DNA of 5,081 bases, from NCBI GenBank assembly GCA_004282995.1, contig SHLU01000164.1, positions 1 to 5,081 of the forward strand, read 5' to 3'. Origin of the DNA: Sphingomonadaceae bacterium. Its GTDB lineage: Bacteria; Pseudomonadota; Alphaproteobacteria; Sphingomonadales; Sphingomonadaceae. Of this stretch, positions 1 to 5,081 are shown piece by piece (the stretch's first letter is position 1; each line of letters begins with the position of its first letter). The position numbers and the translations under genes were made by a program. Below the pieces are notes generated by a model. It was not told the DNA's origin. It ran no database searches and worked only from the letters and a program-made list of their open reading frames with translations.

Positions 1-1
1 G

Positions 2-1378
2 CGCAAACTGATCCTCGCCCCCGCCCTTTCCTCCACCACCGCTGCTGCCCAGGATACGCCGGCCGACAATGTCTCGGCCGAACGGCTCAAGGCCGATGTC
101 GAGAAGCTCGTCTCCTTCGGCACCCGCCATACTTTGTCGGAACAGGATAATCCCACTCGCGGGATCGGGGCCGCAGTGGATTGGGGCGCAGCCGAGTTTC
201 AACGCATAGCTACTGCTTGCGGTGGCTGCCTCGAAATCGTCTTGCCCGAGACGGTGGTCGAGGGACGCCGCATCCCGCGCCCGACAAGGTTGCGCAATGC
301 TGTCGCCATCCAGCGCGGTACCGTGCGGCCGAATGAAGTCGTCATCGTGCAAGGCCATATCGACAGCCGGGCCACCGACCCATTCGATTGGGAAAGCGAT
401 GCTCCCGGCGCCAATGACGATGGCTCGGGCACCGCGCTTGTCATCGAAGCGGCGCGGGTGCTGACTGGCAAACGCTATCCCACCACCATCATCTACGCGC
501 TGCTCTCTGGCGAGGAGCAGGGACTCTATGGCGGTCGCCTGCTGGCGGACTGGGTCGAGGCGCAGGGCTATACGGTCAAGGCCGTGCTAAACAACGATGT
601 CGTGGGCAACAGTTGCAGCAGCGACGGCTATTGCGATGCCGAAAACGTGCGCGTTTTTTCCGAAGGGCCACGCGCCGACCTGACCGACGATTTGCGCGCC
701 TCCCAGCGCCGTGAAGGTGGTGAAAACGACAGCCCGAGCCGCAATCTGTCACGCTGGATCGATGGCTTGGCCGACGAATTCGAAGACGGGCTTGATGTAC
801 GTCAGATATGGCGGGTCGACCGGATGGGGCGTGGCGGAGACCAGATTCCCTTCCTCGAAAAAGGGTATCCTGCTGTCCGCATCACCGTGGCTGTCGAAGA
901 TTACGAGCACCAGCACCAGGATCTGCGGGTCGAGGACGGCGTGACCTATGGCGACACGGTCGACGAGATGGACTTCGATTATCTCGCCAAGGTGACGCAG
1001 CTCAACGTCCGGGCACTTGATCGGCTCGCACGGGCTCCCATGCCACCAGAAACCACGGCAGAAGCAGCGGTGCGTACTGATACACTGGTGCAATGGACCA
1101 CGCCGCAGGGCGCGTCGAACTTTGTGGTCCATGGTCGGCGGACCGACAATCCGGCCTGGACGGAAACATTTGGTGCAGTCGCCATGTCCGCAATGATGCC
1201 AGTTCCGACGGCTAAGAAAGACTCGCAATCTCTCATGCAATTCATCGTTCCCGAACGCGGGGACGACTGGTTTTTCGGGGTAAGCGCTTGTGCGGGAAAT
1301 GTCTGCAGCCCGGTCGCCAGCGCTGTCCCAGCGGGCGCTTTCGCGCCTGTCGCGTCGCCAGAGGGTGACAGCGAGTAA
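2..1378 (+). CDS. Exported M28-family zinc metallopeptidase (aminopeptidase-like), N-terminus cut by window edge
   Basis: The frame is open from base 2, giving 458 visible residues to TAA at 1376-1378. The visible start (RKLILAPAL... then AAAQ, residues 1-17) looks like a Sec signal peptide with a cleavage site near AAA-Q. Base 1 is G, so the missing start codon could end exactly there; I infer only one or a few residues are lost. The M28 co-catalytic dizinc residues appear in order: H119 in GHIDS, D139 in NDDGSG, the E171-E172 pair in SGEEQGLYGG (general base plus ligand), D199 in NNDVVGN, and H303 or H305 in YEHQHQD. Residues from about 345 to 445 resemble a fibronectin III-like domain (VQWTTPQGASNFVVHGRR ... 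WFFGVSACAGNVCSP). Six cysteines form three close pairs (73/76, 205/211, 430/435), fitting disulfides in an exported protein. It probably removes N-terminal residues from peptides in the periplasm or outside the cell; substrate unknown. RNase R follows 23 bases later on the same strand. Family assignment is firm, specificity is not. Confidence 0.9.
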   Translation, partial: RKLILAPALSSTTAAAQDTPADNVSAERLKADVEKLVSFGTRHTLSEQDNPTRGIGAAVDWGAAEFQRIATACGGCLEIVLPETVVEGRRIPRPTRLRNAVAIQRGTVRPNEVVIVQGHIDSRATDPFDWESDAPGANDDGSGTALVIEAARVLTGKRYPTTIIYALLSGEEQGLYGGRLLADWVEAQGYTVKAVLNNDVVGNSCSSDGYCDAENVRVFSEGPRADLTDDLRASQRREGGENDSPSRNLSRWIDGLADEFEDGLDVRQIWRVDRMGRGGDQIPFLEKGYPAVRITVAVEDYEHQHQDLRVEDGVTYGDTVDEMDFDYLAKVTQLNVRALDRLARAPMPPETTAEAAVRTDTLVQWTTPQGASNFVVHGRRTDNPAWTETFGAVAMSAMMPVPTAKKDSQSLMQFIVPERGDDWFFGVSACAGNVCSPVASAVPAGAFAPVASPEGDSE

Positions 1379-1401
1379 CGCCATCCCCATATTGTGGAAG
1401 T

Positions 1402-3735
1402 ATGACAAGAAAACAGAACAGCAAACGGTCGCCACACCATAAGCAAGGGCTTCCGACCACCGCGCAAATCCTCGAATTCATCCAATCCAGCGAAACGCCT
1501 GCGGGCAAGCGCGAAATCGCCAAGGCTTTCGGCCTCAAGGGGCAGGAAAAGATTGCCCTCAAGAAGCTGCTGAAAGACATGGCCGAGGAAGGCCTGATCG
1601 ACGGAGAGAAGACCGCCTATCACCGCATGGGCGGAGTGCCGAAGGTCACCGTCCTCAAGGTGATCGATATCGATGACGGCGAATTGTTCGCCGAACCCGA
1701 AAACTGGGACCCCGACGACAAGCAGAAGCCGCCGCGGCTGACTATCGTAGAGGCGAAACGTGGGCGCAATGCGAAGGGTGGAAAGGGCATGCCGGCGCTC
1801 AAGCGCGGCGACCGTGTTCTCGCCCGGACCGAGGAAACGGACGGCGGCTGGCGCGCCTTCCCGATGAAGAAGCTGCCCGCCCGCACCGAGGGGCTGATGG
1901 GCGTGATCGAGATCGACGGCAGCGGCAAGCCTTGGCTTGCACCTGTCGACAAGAAGGTCCGCAATTCGGTCCATGTGGTCGATCTGGGCGGAGCCGAGTC
2001 GGGGCAACTGGTGTTGGCCGAACAGGCCGGTCGTTCACCGCGCGCCGGGGTCAAGGTTGTGGAAGTCGTCGGCGATCCGCTCGCCCCGCGCAGCTTCAGC
2101 CTGATTGCCATCGCCAAGCACGGCATCCCGCACGTTTTCCCTGAAGAAGCGCTGGCCGAAGCGGAGCGTGCTGCCGAACTGCCGCTCAGCGAGGACAAGC
2201 GCGAAGATTTGCGCGACGTTCCAATCCTAGCCATCGACCCCGCCGACGCGCGCGACCATGACGACGCAATCTACGCCAAGCCTGATGACAAGGGCGGCTT
2301 CGATGCCATCGTCGCAATCGCCGACGTGTCCTACTATGTGCGCCCTGGCAGCGCCGTGGATCGCGAAGCGCGCAAACGCGGCAATTCAGTCTATTTCCCC
2401 GATCGCGTCGTGCCGATGCTGCCCGAAGTCCTCAGCGCCGATGTCTGCTCGCTCAAGCATGGCGAAGACCGTGCGGCGATGGCTTGCCACCTCGAGATTT
2501 CGCCCGAGGGCAAGGTGACGTCATGGCGTTTCACCCGCGCCATCGTGCGCCTGACGCACAACATCGCCTACGAGGACGCCCAGGCCCAGATCGATGCCGG
2601 TGACGCAAACCAGGAACTGCGCGACCTGTGGGCGTGCTGGAAACTGCTCGCCGCGGCGCGGGCCGAGCGTGATCCGCTCGAACTCGACCTGCCAGAACGG
2701 CGTGTAATTCTCGACGACAAGGGCCAGATCGCCGACATCGCCGTGCGCGAACGGCTCGATGCGCACCGCGTGGTCGAGGATTTCATGATCGCTGCCAACG
2801 TCGCTGCCGCCAAGGCGCTGGAGGCCAAGTCCTCGCCGGTCGTCTATCGCGTCCACGAACAGCCAAGCCGCGAAAAAATCATCGCTTTGCGCGACTATCT
2901 CGGCACTCAAGGCAAGAATCTGGCGATGGGGCAGGTCATCACGCCGACGCTGTTCAACCGCTTCCTGAAGGATGTGTCCGACGATGCTGAACGGGCGCTG
3001 CTGATGGAGGCGGTGCTACGCAGCCAGACGCAGGCCTATTACGGGCCCAAGAATGCCGGGCATTTCGGGCTGGCGCTTGGCTCCTATGCGCATTTCACTT
3101 CACCGATCCGTCGCTATGCGGACCTGCTGGTGCACCGCTCGCTGGTCGACACATACGGCCTCGAACAGCCCAAGCCCAAGGGCGAACTACCGCCACACTC
3201 GGGCCTGTCGGACCGCGACCGCGAGGACTTGCAGCAGATTTCGGATGCCATCAGCACGACCGAGCGCCGCGCGATGGAGGCCGAGCGCGATACGATCGAC
3301 CGCTATGTCGCATCCTATCTCGCGCAGCATGTCGGCAAGACCTTCAAGACCCGCATCACTGGTGTGCAAAGCTTTGGCTTCTTTGCGACGATCCTGGAAT
3401 TCGGCGGAGACGGGCTGGTCCCGGTCTCGACGCTGGGCCAAGATTATTTCCGTTATGACGAGGCGGCGCAAGCGCTGGTGGGCGACCGGACGGGTATGCG
3501 CTACGAAGTCGGGCAGAACCTCGACCTCAAGCTCGCGGAGGCCAATCCCCTCACCGGCGCGCTCAAGTTCGAGCCGCTCGATGCAGACGGCAACCCGGTC
3601 GAACCGCGTGGCAATCGGGCCGAGCGCAAGAAGAATAGCTCAGGCCCGCGCAACAGGCAGGGCCAGGGCAGGCCTGAACAGGGCAAACGCGGGCGGCCGA
3701 AGAATATTCGCCATCAAGGGCGCGGCCGGAAATAG
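1402..3735 (+). CDS. rnr: Ribonuclease R (3'-5' exoribonuclease, RNB/VacB family)
   Basis: This 777-residue protein has the length and full domain order of RNase R, which degrades structured RNA processively from the 3' end and works in mRNA turnover, rRNA quality control and stress or cold adaptation in the cytoplasm. A winged-helix region lies at about 18-80 (TTAQILEFIQSS, AGKREIAKAFGLKG). Two OB/cold-shock-like segments follow, about 80-160 and 161-240. The RNB catalytic domain spans about 267-605, with the Mg-binding cluster D279, D285, D287 and D288 in DPADARDHDDAI and the family signature HFGLALGSYAHFTSPIRRYA at 554-573. An S1 RNA-binding domain lies at about 644-725 (GKTFKTRITGVQSFGFFATI), and a Lys/Arg/Gly-rich tail at 736-777. 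All key residues are present, so the enzyme should be active. ATG 1402 fits the family N-terminus and no alternative in-frame start lies nearby, although the only purine-rich stretch (GGAAG, 1396-1400) is just one base from the ATG. It may be translated from the transcript of the upstream peptidase. Confidence 0.97.
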   Translation: MTRKQNSKRSPHHKQGLPTTAQILEFIQSSETPAGKREIAKAFGLKGQEKIALKKLLKDMAEEGLIDGEKTAYHRMGGVPKVTVLKVIDIDDGELFAEPENWDPDDKQKPPRLTIVEAKRGRNAKGGKGMPALKRGDRVLARTEETDGGWRAFPMKKLPARTEGLMGVIEIDGSGKPWLAPVDKKVRNSVHVVDLGGAESGQLVLAEQAGRSPRAGVKVVEVVGDPLAPRSFSLIAIAKHGIPHVFPEEALAEAERAAELPLSEDKREDLRDVPILAIDPADARDHDDAIYAKPDDKGGFDAIVAIADVSYYVRPGSAVDREARKRGNSVYFPDRVVPMLPEVLSADVCSLKHGEDRAAMACHLEISPEGKVTSWRFTRAIVRLTHNIAYEDAQAQIDAGDANQELRDLWACWKLLAAARAERDPLELDLPERRVILDDKGQIADIAVRERLDAHRVVEDFMIAANVAAAKALEAKSSPVVYRVHEQPSREKIIALRDYLGTQGKNLAMGQVITPTLFNRFLKDVSDDAERALLMEAVLRSQTQAYYGPKNAGHFGLALGSYAHFTSPIRRYADLLVHRSLVDTYGLEQPKPKGELPPHSGLSDRDREDLQQISDAISTTERRAMEAERDTIDRYVASYLAQHVGKTFKTRITGVQSFGFFATILEFGGDGLVPVSTLGQDYFRYDEAAQALVGDRTGMRYEVGQNLDLKLAEANPLTGALKFEPLDADGNPVEPRGNRAERKKNSSGPRNRQGQGRPEQGKRGRPKNIRHQGRGRK

Positions 3736-3770
3736 GGGAACAGGGAGGCAGGGCAGCCATTGTCAGGGCA

Positions 3771-3776
3771 AAGGAG
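3771..3776 (+). promoter_or_regulatory. Ribosome binding site deciding the GTG start of the peroxiredoxin-like gene
   Basis: AAGGAG is a strong Shine-Dalgarno match lying six bases before GTG 3783. An ATG at 3781 overlaps the GTG (ATGTG), but in another frame that reaches a stop after 48 codons and encodes nothing recognisable. The site and the peroxiredoxin frame together support GTG 3783. Confidence 0.75.
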
Positions 3777-3782
3777 ATCAAT

Positions 3783-4298
3783 GTGCTCAAGCCCGGCCAA
3801 CCCGTACCCGACCTCGAACTTCCGCTCACGATTGATGCCAGTTTCCGGCTCTCGCAACAAAGTCCCGAAGCCTTCACCATGCTTGTGTTCTATCGCGGCA
3901 AGCATTGTCCGATCTGCAAGACATACCTGACCGAGCTGGGGACCAAGCTCGACAAGTTTACCCAGCGCGGCGTCAACGTCTTCGCCATTTCGATGGACAG
4001 CAAGGACCGCGCCATGGTGAGTCATGGGGAGTGGGAAACTGGCGACCTGCCGCTGGCCTATGGATTGTCGGAAGATCAGGCACGCGAATGGGGCCTGTAT
4101 ATCTCCGAACAGCGGCCAGGCAGCGAAGAACCGGAACATTTCTCCGAGCCCGGTCTCTTCCTGGTGAAACCCGATGGAACGCTCTATTTCGCCGTTACCC
4201 AGAATGCGCCATTCACCCGGCCATCGCTGGACGAGCTGATCCAGGGCATCGATTTCGTGCTCGACAAGGACTATCCGACACGCGGCACGCTGACCTGA
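3783..4298 (+). CDS. Peroxiredoxin-like protein, AhpC/TSA family (thioredoxin fold) with CPIC motif
   Basis: This 171-residue protein has a thioredoxin-fold peroxiredoxin layout. The N-terminus MLKPGQPVPDLELPL matches the usual opening, where peroxiredoxins begin with a PxxPDfxL strand. The strand FTMLVFYRGKHCPICKTYL (31-49) carries C42, placed as the peroxidatic cysteine, and C45 as a possible resolving cysteine. ISMDSKDRA (69-77) and the closing SEPGLFLVKPDGTLYF (121-136) are also typical. The CxxC form matches the PRX_like2-type subgroup, not classical AhpC, Bcp or Tpx, so I infer reduction of peroxides or a thiol-disulfide role in the cytosol; no signal peptide is seen. It lies 47 bases after rnr on the same strand, so co-transcription is possible. 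Translation starts at GTG 3783, set by AAGGAG at 3771-3776. The stop (4296-4298) falls inside a palindrome shared with the convergent stress-protein gene. Fold assignment is firm; substrate and reductant are unknown. Confidence 0.9.
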   Translation: MLKPGQPVPDLELPLTIDASFRLSQQSPEAFTMLVFYRGKHCPICKTYLTELGTKLDKFTQRGVNVFAISMDSKDRAMVSHGEWETGDLPLAYGLSEDQAREWGLYISEQRPGSEEPEHFSEPGLFLVKPDGTLYFAVTQNAPFTRPSLDELIQGIDFVLDKDYPTRGTLT

Positions 4299-4310
4299 AA
4301 TTTCAGGTCA
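4291..4310. repeat. Perfect 20-bp palindrome between convergent genes, possible bidirectional hairpin
   Basis: The half-site TGACCTGAAA is followed immediately by its exact reverse complement TTTCAGGTCA. As RNA from either strand it can form an eight-pair stem (TGACCTGA/TCAGGTCA) around an AATT loop. Both flanking stop codons lie inside it: TGA 4296-4298 on the plus strand and TGA 4305-4303 on the minus strand. Neither side is followed by a T-run, so a canonical intrinsic terminator is not supported. It could be a weak bidirectional terminator, a 3'-end stabilising hairpin or a protein-binding site. Confidence 0.6.
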
Positions 4311-4752
4311 CGCGGTCGATATCCTCGGTACTGAAGGTGCCGGGCACGATCACCAGCGGGCAGGGCAGGCTGGCGGCGTTTTCGCTGAAATGCATCACCA
4401 GCGGGCCGGACGAGGTTTCGCCCGCGGCCAGCACCAAGGCGTGCACTTCGGGATGTTCGGCGAGGTAGTCCTTGATCACTGCGCGGCCTTCGCCAACGCG
4501 TACGGTGATCCTCGGCATCCGCCCGCTTTCGGCGAGCAATGATCCTGCCGCGCTGGAGGCAACCGCCTCGGCCCGGTCGCGCGCTTCCTGTTCGATGGTG
4601 GCCTGCACTCCGCCGAAAGCGCTGAAATTCTGCGGCTGGACCAGCGCGAGGATATGCACCGACCCGTCGATGGCCGCGGCCCGCCGCGATGCCCAGCGCA
4701 ACGCCTTGCGCGCCTCTTCCGTCTCGTCGATGATTACCAGAAATGCTTGCAT
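4303..4752 (-). CDS. Universal stress protein (UspA-fold family)
   Basis: This 149-residue protein starts at ATG 4752-4750 (minus strand) and is the usual length of a single-domain Usp. The start MQAFLVIIDETEEARKALRWASRRA gives the first strand with D9, the position that usually contacts adenine, followed by the first helix. HILALVQPQ (33-41) is the second strand, a helical segment with QATIEQEARDRAEA (50-63) follows, and ITVRVGEGRAVIKDYLAEHPEVHALVLAAGE (82-112) leads to the C-terminal strand CPLVIVPG (131-138). The ATP-binding loop, usually G-x2-G-x9-G-S/T, reads G111-ETSS-G116-PLVMHFSENAAS here, so it is altered and ATP binding is uncertain. Such proteins are cytoplasmic and modulate survival under starvation, oxidative or energy stress. 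GAGGGG at 4767-4762, nine bases before the ATG, is a fair ribosome binding site. The frame continues upstream to 4896, but the extra 48 residues do not resemble any Usp. The gene converges on the peroxiredoxin-like gene and diverges from the pyruvate dehydrogenase gene. Confidence 0.9.
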   Translation of the reverse strand: MQAFLVIIDETEEARKALRWASRRAAAIDGSVHILALVQPQNFSAFGGVQATIEQEARDRAEAVASSAAGSLLAESGRMPRITVRVGEGRAVIKDYLAEHPEVHALVLAAGETSSGPLVMHFSENAASLPCPLVIVPGTFSTEDIDRVT

Positions 4753-4761
4753 GTATTCAGG

Positions 4762-4767
4762 CCCCTC
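4762..4767 (-). promoter_or_regulatory. Ribosome binding site supporting the short start of the universal stress protein
   Basis: Read on the minus strand the sequence is GAGGGG, nine bases before ATG 4752. It supports this start over the longer open frame that begins at 4896. Confidence 0.55.
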
Positions 4768-4810
4768 GGCGTCCCCACGGGCGCGGGTATCCGCTGAAAT
4801 CGTATGCGTT

Positions 4811-4853
4811 GCAAGTTTTGGGCAAGAACCTTGCCGAGCTGCGCCAAATTGGC
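4811..4853. repeat. Two small inverted repeats in the divergent intergenic region, candidate operator
   Basis: The 152 bases between the divergent stress-protein and pyruvate dehydrogenase genes contain GGCAAG-AAC-CTTGCC (4821-4835, six-base arms) and GCCAA-A-TTGGC (4843-4853, five-base arms), with centres 20 bp apart, about two helical turns. A further GCAAG at 4811-4815 makes three copies of the GCAAG/CTTGC core within 24 bp. The position suits a regulator site for either gene, but the arms are short and chance is possible. I could not place a convincing -35/-10 promoter in this region. Confidence 0.35.
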
Positions 4854-4886
4854 CAAAGCGTAGCGGCAACCAAGCCTTCAAAGCCC

Positions 4887-4891
4887 AAGGA
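4887..4891 (+). promoter_or_regulatory. Weak ribosome binding site of the pyruvate dehydrogenase lipoyl gene
   Basis: AAGGA lies 13 bases before ATG 4905, further away than usual. No better purine-rich motif is closer. The start itself is well fixed by the conserved family N-terminus. Confidence 0.35.
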
Positions 4892-4904
4892 TCCACAGCG
4901 ACCC

Positions 4905-5081
4905 ATGCCGACCCAGATCAAGATGCCCGCCCTTTCGCCCACGATGGAGGAGGGCACGCTCGCCAAATGGCTCGTCAAGGTCGGCGACACGATCGGCGCC
5001 GGCGATTTGATGGCCGAGATCGAGACCGACAAGGCGACGATGGAATTCGAAGCCGTCGACGAAGGCACGGTGGCGCAGATC
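4905..5081 (+). CDS. pdhC: Pyruvate dehydrogenase complex lipoyl-domain subunit, probably E2 dihydrolipoamide acetyltransferase (3' end cut off)
   Basis: Only the first 59 residues are in the window, covering most of one biotinyl/lipoyl domain. The start MPTQIKMPALSPTMEEGTLA is nearly invariant in alphaproteobacterial pyruvate dehydrogenase subunits. The domain continues through KWLVKVGDTIGAGD (21-34) to EIETDKATMEF (38-48), where K43 in the TDKA turn is the lysine that carries lipoate. The swinging lipoyl arm passes the acetyl group from E1 to coenzyme A, linking glycolysis to the TCA cycle in the cytoplasm. Two readings remain. The more likely is E2, since no E1-alpha gene precedes it and the upstream gene is a divergent stress protein. 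The alternative is E1-beta (PdhB), which in many alphaproteobacteria has the same N-terminal lipoyl domain but usually follows pdhA directly. The gene is divergent from its left neighbour, so it needs its own promoter in 4753-4904. Confidence 0.85.
   Translation, partial: MPTQIKMPALSPTMEEGTLAKWLVKVGDTIGAGDLMAEIETDKATMEFEAVDEGTVAQI

Noticed and set aside
134..136. TTG as the start of the M28 peptidase gene
   Set aside because: The frame is open from base 2 and the upstream part encodes a plausible signal peptide and the N-terminal part of the mature protein, so the gene begins outside the window.
1663..1674. 12-bp palindrome ATCGATATCGAT
   Set aside because: It lies within RNase R codons for Ile and Asp (IDIDD) and is explained by codon use; no context suggests a site.
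979..2007. 342-codon minus-strand open frame crossing the peptidase and RNase R genes
   Set aside because: It lies opposite two well-supported genes, spans their junction and has no recognisable domain; it is a by-product of GC-rich codon use. The same applies to the minus-strand frame at 749-1435.
3736..3782. Possible terminator or small gene between RNase R and the peroxiredoxin-like gene
   Set aside because: The 47 bases are purine-rich with several GGG runs but contain no stable inverted repeat or T-run; only the ribosome binding site is supportable.
3053..3835. 260-codon plus-strand frame overlapping the end of RNase R
   Set aside because: Its Arg/Ser-rich, low-complexity translation is typical of an out-of-frame reading of a GC-rich gene, and it overlaps the catalytic and S1 domains of RNase R.
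4753..4896. 48-residue N-terminal extension of the universal stress protein
   Set aside because: It does not resemble the family, which begins near MQAFLVIIDE, and a ribosome binding site lies at the internal ATG 4752.
4809..4904. In-frame upstream extension of the pyruvate dehydrogenase subunit from TTG 4809 or 4818
   Set aside because: The frame is open and reads plausibly, but the family N-terminus is the conserved MPTQIKMPALSP at 4905 and no ribosome binding site precedes the TTG codons. Open frames are expected by chance in such GC-rich DNA.
1..5081. A previously undescribed multi-gene system
   Set aside because: Every gene belongs to a known family with a plausible housekeeping or stress role, and no mobile, defence, toxin-antitoxin or repeat-array signature was found.

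Overview
The window looks like ordinary chromosomal DNA from an alphaproteobacterium, most likely order Sphingomonadales (Erythrobacter/Altererythrobacter-like). I infer this from the GC-rich sequence, the style of the universal stress and RNase R proteins, and the lipoyl domain beginning MPTQIKMPALSPTMEEGTLA, which is typical of alphaproteobacterial pyruvate dehydrogenase subunits. This placement rests on recognition, not on a database search. Coding density is very high. No insertion sequence, tRNA, rRNA, CRISPR array or phage gene is visible, and no stretch over 300 bases lacks a gene.

Layout: (1) Bases 2-1378 (+) hold an exported zinc-dependent M28-family peptidase with a C-terminal fibronectin III-like domain; only its extreme N-terminus lies outside the window. 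(2) After 23 bases comes a complete RNase R gene, 1402-3735 (+). (3) After 47 bases comes a small AhpC/TSA-type peroxiredoxin-like gene starting at a GTG, 3783-4298 (+). These three genes share a strand with short gaps and may be co-transcribed. (4) A universal stress protein gene runs convergently on the minus strand, 4303-4752. Its stop codon and the peroxiredoxin stop codon sit symmetrically inside a perfect 20-bp palindrome (4291-4310). (5) After a 152-bp divergent intergenic region with two small inverted repeats, a lipoyl-domain protein of the pyruvate dehydrogenase complex starts at 4905 (+) and runs off the end.

Functionally the genes are housekeeping and stress-related: RNA turnover (RNase R), thiol peroxidase-type redox protection, a UspA-fold stress protein, entry of carbon into the TCA cycle, and an envelope or periplasmic peptidase. 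I see no evidence of a new multi-gene system. The items most worth a second look are the palindrome shared by the two convergent stop codons, the repeat-bearing intergenic region before the pyruvate dehydrogenase gene, and some family-atypical residues in the peptidase and the stress protein.
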